Source: Uranotaenia lowii (taxonomy: Eukaryota; Arthropoda; Insecta; Diptera; Culicidae). Taken from it: a stretch of 64,000 nt of DNA. Every line of letters starts with the position of its first letter. Within the stretch, counting starts at the first letter, position 1. Under the pieces are notes generated by a model that was not told where the DNA came from, did no database searches, and saw only the letters and a list, made by a program, of their open reading frames with translations. Positions 59,463-64,000 of the stretch are shown here, in pieces. The position numbers and the translations under genes are program-made. The stretch is taken from positions 276,063,913-276,127,912 of the forward strand of contig NC_073692.1 of assembly GCF_029784155.1 (NCBI RefSeq). The letters run 5' to 3'.

Positions 59463-60975
59463 TGTAACGAATTTTTCTTGCCTACAGTGACAGCAACTTG
59501 ATTAAGGGCGCCACTTCCGGTTAGGAAGGTTTCCGTCACCAGTTCGAAAGCCGACAAAAGGACTCTTGCTCAGGGCAGGTGTGAAGGTAATGGCTCGAAG
59601 GTACACTACAAAGTTGGCCCACGGTAAGCCCTAGCAATGATTACGGGGAAAACTAATTCAAAATCAATAAAATTATAGCCACGCAAAACGAAAAAAACAA
59701 TCCTGTGTCCAATGTGAGTAAATCAACCTTAAGCAGCTTCTACTTGCATGAAAGTTTTGCTTTTGAAAGACTTTGCCTACCCGTCAGGCGCATTACGGAG
59801 TGATTTAGAACACTTATGATTGTTCCTTACTGATGTTATATTCCTAGTAATCCTCAACTAGTAAAATGTTTAAGGAGCTCCTTCCTAGTGGCCTTAGTGT
59901 ATCACAAATTTTACAAAGGTGGTTTTCTTAATTTTCTACCTGTTCTTCGGATCCTGTAGGTACTCACTGATTCGCCAGACAAACGTTATAGTGGTGTCGA
60001 TCACACGTGGGTTTTGATGGAAACCTGGGAACGAAGGCGATGCCAAAATGCCAAGGGCCCGGGGGTATTCAAACCACAACCGAGTTACGTATGTGGTTCG
60101 CCGTCCTAGCTGATGAGTGGGGGCACCTTCCTAGTCCAGACTTGGACCCACGTTGACGCGGGTTCCTGTCAACGTTTCATGATTACATTACAGAATGATC
60201 ATTGGTAATTACATTCACTACTCATTACCTTTCTTACTACGCTTACGCACACGAGCGTAGTATAATGTGATATCTTCCTTTGGCAGATATCCTTTTTGAG
60301 CGCGGTAACTACTATATAAGGAACACGTGATTAGTTACTGGTCTAACTTGAACAACTACTTTCTAACGTACCCGAATATTTAGTAAATTATCTAGACCGT
60401 CAGAATAGTATTTTCAAATAACTTATTATTTGTATGGTTATTTCCTCTTACATAAGCTAGAGTTACTATGCGACAATTTGGCTCATAGTTATCTTAAACC
60501 GCGATATTGCAATCTGGGTGGTTCGAAAAGCAACTTAACGCACTGAACGGTTTGGCTCATTCCAACAAAGTGGCAGACAAGTGGCTTTCATATCATTACT
60601 TGGATTGGAAGTCCAGCTTTGAAACAAAAGGATCGATTCTTTTGTCTTGACGTAGCCCCAGGAACCGATAACTTATCCGATATCAGAACTAGCTTATCCA
60701 ATATACCAACTACCGGGAGCAAACCGTAAGCACACGGTGGAAACTGGAACCGTTTCAAATTGTGTCTCGGCTGGTTTTCAAATTTAGATGGCGCTATATG
60801 CTTCATACGTTTAAATATTAGAGTAGGGCGATACGTTTCGCCATATGTATTTTATTAAGGTGGTTCGTTACTTTTATATTTATTTTAAGCAAAACTTTCG
60901 GATTTTATTTATTCAAAAGATTATTTATTTTTTTAACCAACCTTATCAACAAATCAAGTTTGGTGGTTGGTTACA
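59463..60975 (-). repeat. 5' LTR of the Gypsy element
   Basis: 1513 bp, the same length as the other LTR. By eye it differs at a single base (C at 59980 against T at 50527). In element orientation it would carry U3, the promoter and the transcript start. A 72-codon frame at 60588-60806 occurs identically in the other LTR and is most likely not a gene. Confidence 0.95.
60311..60320 (-). promoter_or_regulatory. Candidate LTR TATA box
   Basis: CTTATATAGT on the minus strand lies about 655 bp into the 5' LTR in element orientation and is repeated in the other LTR at 50858-50867. It is the clearest TATA-like sequence I saw there. The transcript start itself is not determined. Confidence 0.35.
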
Positions 60976-61320
60976 ATGGAATAAGTTTTTTTTTTAAGAA
61001 ATGGAAAGCTCTTCTAAAAAAAGCCTTTCTTATGCTCAAACCAACTATGTTTGAATGACCAGACTAATAAATAAATTTTAAGATGATAAACATCGATGAA
61101 AGCGAATTTAAAACACCTTTAAGGTTCAGGACCAATTTTCAAAATTATGATTTAATACGAAAACTTTTCATGTAAAAGTACTTAAAAATGAATAATCAAT
61201 CATAATTTGTTTTAATATTTTTTTGTATTCATGCATTGTTGGGCAAAAAATCATAGGTAAAAATCAGTCACCAAACAACCCCCCCCCATGAGTAGGTTCT
61301 TCCTACGGCCCTGATGTGGA

Positions 61321-61494
61321 TCAACATATGATCTGTTTATTTTTTTTATACAAATAAACAAATTTAAAAATAATCTTATTGATTTGAAAACCTGACTCGC
61401 GTACGTTTTGGCGAAATTCTTCATATAGGATTTCTAAACGGGAAAATATTTCGGCTTTTTCAGTCAATTCACGGATCCAAAACACCTTCTCTTC
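61321..61494 (-). pseudogene. Possible Penelope ORF fragment after the ribozyme motif
   Basis: Just past the hammerhead-like motif a frame of about 57 codons is open to TGA at 61321. Its first 35 or so residues (VFWIRELTEKAEIF and on) have protein-like composition, then it becomes Lys/Asn-rich. No ATG starts it. It could be the 5' coding end of a tandemly arranged Penelope copy, a known arrangement for this group. It could also be chance. Confidence 0.3.
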
Positions 61495-61496
61495 TT

Positions 61497-61538
61497 ATTC
61501 CGACGTTTCGTTCTTTATTTGAACTTTTTCACAGGAAT
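61497..61538 (-). ncRNA. Degenerate hammerhead-ribozyme-like motif
   Basis: Read on the minus strand: ATTCC, then CTG-TGA (one A short of the CUGAUGA core), a GTTC/GAAC stem with a 7-nt loop, GAAAC, GTC, then GGAAT, which can pair with the opening ATTCC. This matches the minimal hammerhead layout known from Penelope-like elements, with a GUC cleavage triplet. The core deletion suggests it is inactive. Confidence 0.45.
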
Positions 61539-61884
61539 CTACAACAAACATTACAATCTCTTAATGAACTAATTGACAACATAGAACAGTAGAAAACTTA
61601 CAGAAAATTGTGTTTCTTCATCTCGAGGATCGATTACAATTAAATTCACATACAATAATTTTACACTTTTTACCATTAAAAACGCTAAAAGATATTAAAA
61701 TGAAAACTTAGATGAAAAGGCTTACTTAAATATTTATAAAATGAAAATTACTACCTAGAGCAAACTCCAAACACGAAAGAAAATCTCAAAAAAAACTCAG
61801 CAAACAAACACTCCGATCACTAGCTGGTTGCACTACCAAATGATGTTGTTGATGTAGCAGTACCGGTCTGTTTGGGTATGTTTT

Positions 61885-63580
61885 TCATTGGTCTATTCCT
61901 TTCTTGATAGTGTTGAGGATCCCGGAGTATGTAGAGCTCAGATGGTCAACATCGGATCTCTTATTCACTGTTGCATCTGTGTTGATGATGTGACAAACTT
62001 CCAGTATGGGCAATGCAGACTCCCGACGGCTTTCATCCAGAATGGCAGCACCTTTTAAATTGAAGCGATGTTCTGTCTCTATGCAATGTTGTAATAGAGC
62101 CGTTTTCCCTTTGAGATCAGAAATTTCGTGTTGTTTCCTTGGGCTATTGTTGATGGCATATTCAGTCAGTAGCTGATTCAATTTGTTGATATTACTTGCA
62201 TGGCCTCCTATGCGTGTTTTCAACGTGTTGGTGCTATATCCAACATATTTCGCTGGGCAATCGTTGCACGAAATGCAGTAAACAACGTTATTTTTCATAT
62301 CTGGCGGAATTGGGTCTTTGGTTCTACTGAAAAGTTGGCTTGTAGTTTTTTCATAACGAGCAGCTAGTTTTATGTTGGGAAAATCATTTTTCAAAACATT
62401 TTGTAGCTTATTCGTCAATCCGCTGACAAATGGAATTGATCTGTATCGTACAGTTTCGGGTGGAGAGGGAGAAACAATTTGCGTTGAATTATTTCTTGCT
62501 ATTGTGTTCCTGATTCTGTGGCGAAGTGAAACTGGGTAGTGATTTATTTTTAGGTGTTCATCAATGATTCGATCAATTTCTTCTCCGGTGAGATTGGTGC
62601 TGAATGTCTGTACTCTTCGGATGAAATTATTGACCATGTTGATTTTCATGTGTAACGGGTGGTAAGAATAATAATCCATGAACCGCCCCGATGCCATAGC
62701 TTTACTGTACCATTCAGTTTTGATAGTTTGGTCGTTTTGGCGAACTAGTGTTAGATCCAGAAAGGGTATTCGGTTGTTCTGTTCGATCTCATGTGTAAAT
62801 TGAATATTTTCGTCATAAGAGTTGAAAATATTCAAAACATCGATGACTTTGTTTTCTGGTAACGCTAAAAGCAGATCGTCAACATACTTTTTCAAAATTG
62901 GTAACGGGGTGGGAGAGTGTTGAACAACGAAGTCAAGGAGAGATTCTGTCACTAATTCAGCTACTGCTGGTGACATACAGTTACCCATAGCGGTGCCGAA
63001 TATTTGTTTGTAGTATTTCCCACGGAAGGAAAAATAGCTACATTCTAGACAGAACTCCACTATCTCAAGGAACAAATCAAGATTTATGTTAGTGTGTTCT
63101 TTTATATCTGCCCAACGTTGTATGACTGTGGAAGTGACTAAACTTCGTGGAATACATGTAAACAAGGAAACAACATCAAAGGAAACCAAAATGTGTTCCT
63201 CAGGTAGTGTTACTTTGTTTATATAGTCACAAAACGAAAAAGAGTCGGTGATGTTAGGGGCTTTTGATCGATGAACTTATGATCCGGCCGATGTATTTGG
63301 AGAGCATGTACGATGGTGCACCTATATTCGGAACCACTGGTCTGAGTGGCAAATTCCTCTTGTGTACTTTCGGCAATCCATAAATCCGTGGGCATTGTGG
63401 TGATTGTGTGCGAAGTTGATGTGCTGTTTTTTTGTCGATCAGTTTCAGTTCCAATAGTCGGTTTACCAAGTTGTTGTTCTTGTCTTTATATGTTGAGGTC
63501 GGGTTGCGGCTGTGTACTGTGTATGTGTTTCGATCCGATAGTAAGTCGAGCATTTTGGTGTTGTAGTCTTTCTCATACAT
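61885..63580 (-). pseudogene. Penelope-like RT with GIY-YIG endonuclease, frameshifted
   Basis: Two frames together give one Penelope-type protein. The upstream piece (63254-63580) holds the RT start, with IYGLPKVHK and RPVVPNIGAPSY. The downstream piece, 434 residues from 63189, is open in its frame from just after the break near 63254. It holds FDVVSLFTCIP, AMGNCMSPAVAEL, the catalytic YVDD (residues 102-105), the thumb-like DYYSYHP, and a C-terminal endonuclease with VYCISC (303-308), YVGYS (315-319), R326 and H330, then HCIETEH (368-374). These are hallmarks of endonuclease-bearing Penelope elements. A +1 shift near 63254-63258 breaks the frame, and a TAG lies just upstream at about 63605. 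The protein would copy RNA at a nicked target. This copy cannot make it in one piece, so it is called a pseudogene. Confidence 0.88.
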
Positions 63581-63689
63581 AACAACGGTTTGTTTATCAA
63601 TTATCTATAGGATTTATGTTCGACTCTATTGCGTTCGCTTAAATTGATAGAATATCTTTTAAAACTGGTCACTTGGCATAAGAAAATTT

Positions 63690-64000
63690 CAAAATAAGAA
63701 AAAAATGTACATGTAATAAGTTATTAATGTGTATTAAACACCAAGATATAGGTGGCCTATAATTTCCTACAAGCTATGATTTGAAATTGGTTGCGTTTAA
63801 GTGACTAATTGATATTTCATGAGAAATTCCTATTGCATGTAAAAAAAAAACATATGAGCATATTTATATTAGGATCTTTAGATTTCTTAGCTATGTAATT
63901 TGTGGGTGCAAAACCCTAATTCTAATTTTAAAATCATCATCCACAGGGTTTTCATTAAGGAATTGATTCTGAATGAATTATATTCGCTAGAGAAATATGT
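63690..64000 (+). repeat. Repeat copies at the window edge
   Basis: 63690-63880 resembles 4800-4990 (GTGACTAATTGAT and neighbours). 63920-64000 resembles R1 near 49405 (AAATCATCATCCACAG). The element runs out of the window. Confidence 0.5.

Larger units (their letters stand above)
50010..60975 (-). mobile_element. Full-length Ty3/Gypsy LTR retrotransposon
   Basis: A 10,966-bp element bounded by two 1513-bp direct LTRs that begin TGTAAC and end GTTACA. The 4-bp target duplication ATGG lies at 50006-50009 and 60976-60979. Read on the minus strand the order is 5' LTR, tRNA-Lys primer site, gag, -1 shift site, pol (PR-RT-RH-IN), an 800-bp unassigned stretch, a tandem array, a purine tract and the 3' LTR. 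The order RT-RH-IN places it in Ty3/Gypsy rather than Ty1/Copia. Long LTRs, tRNA-Lys priming and large size recall the Osvaldo/Ulysses lineage, but that is only an inference without a tree. No env frame is present. All coding frames are open and the LTRs are nearly identical, so the copy is young and possibly still competent. Confidence 0.96.
61495..63605 (-). mobile_element. 5'-truncated Penelope-like retroelement
   Basis: Homology to Penelope-type elements begins at the in-frame TAG near 63605 (minus strand). It runs through RT and GIY-YIG regions to the stop at 61885 and into a 3' region holding a hammerhead-like motif. The N-terminal third of a normal Penelope ORF is absent. The 3' limit is not certain. 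Confidence 0.8.

Overview
The window looks like AT-rich, repeat-dense intergenic DNA from a dipteran, probably a mosquito. The reasons are the very low GC, long non-coding stretches, two DD37E-type Tc1/mariner elements, tRNA-derived SINEs, a Penelope-like element and a long-LTR Ty3/Gypsy element. No species can be named from the sequence. No complete host protein-coding gene is convincing; the best host candidate is one signal-peptide exon at 29942-30093.

Layout. 1-5.5 kb: AT-rich DNA, a CATA-tailed retroposon (1625-1858), a complete but dead Tc1/mariner element (2669-3923) and a Tc1-like end. 5.5-13.4 kb: a hAT-type MITE with 8-bp target duplication (8231-8466), a second CATA-tailed retroposon with 20-bp target duplication (9099-9478), a mariner end (to 11412), a truncated SINE and other remnants. 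13.4-19 kb: an intact-looking SINE (17112-17314) and a second dead Tc1/mariner (17671-18932). 19-27 kb: diverged repeats and small palindromes. 27.09-29.39 kb: two adjacent long inverted repeats. 29.9-30.4 kb: a GC-richer island with the candidate exon. 30.8-31.7 kb: a recurring palindromic motif. 32.6-34.7 kb: old dispersed repeats. 35091-36505: a Foldback-like transposon whose arms consist of 16-bp tandem repeats, flanked by a 9-bp duplication. 38.5-39.3 kb: a pure-purine heptamer array, then a 500-base assembly gap (39674-40173). 40.2-50 kb: dispersed repeats and a SINE-like tRNA head.

50010-60975 is a full-length Ty3/Gypsy LTR retrotransposon on the minus strand. Its two 1513-bp LTRs differ at one visible base. 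It has a 4-bp target duplication, a perfect 18-nt tRNA-Lys(CUU) primer site, gag, a canonical -1 slippery heptamer at the gag end, and an uninterrupted protease-RT-RNase H-integrase frame. It has no env; instead its 3' region carries a higher-order tandem array of hairpin-forming units. It may be recently active.

61.3-63.6 kb holds a 5'-truncated, frameshifted Penelope-like element (RT plus GIY-YIG endonuclease, minus strand) with a degenerate hammerhead-ribozyme-like motif downstream.

The most notable items are the Foldback element, the paired long inverted repeats (possible hairpin-RNA source) and the structured array in the LTR element.
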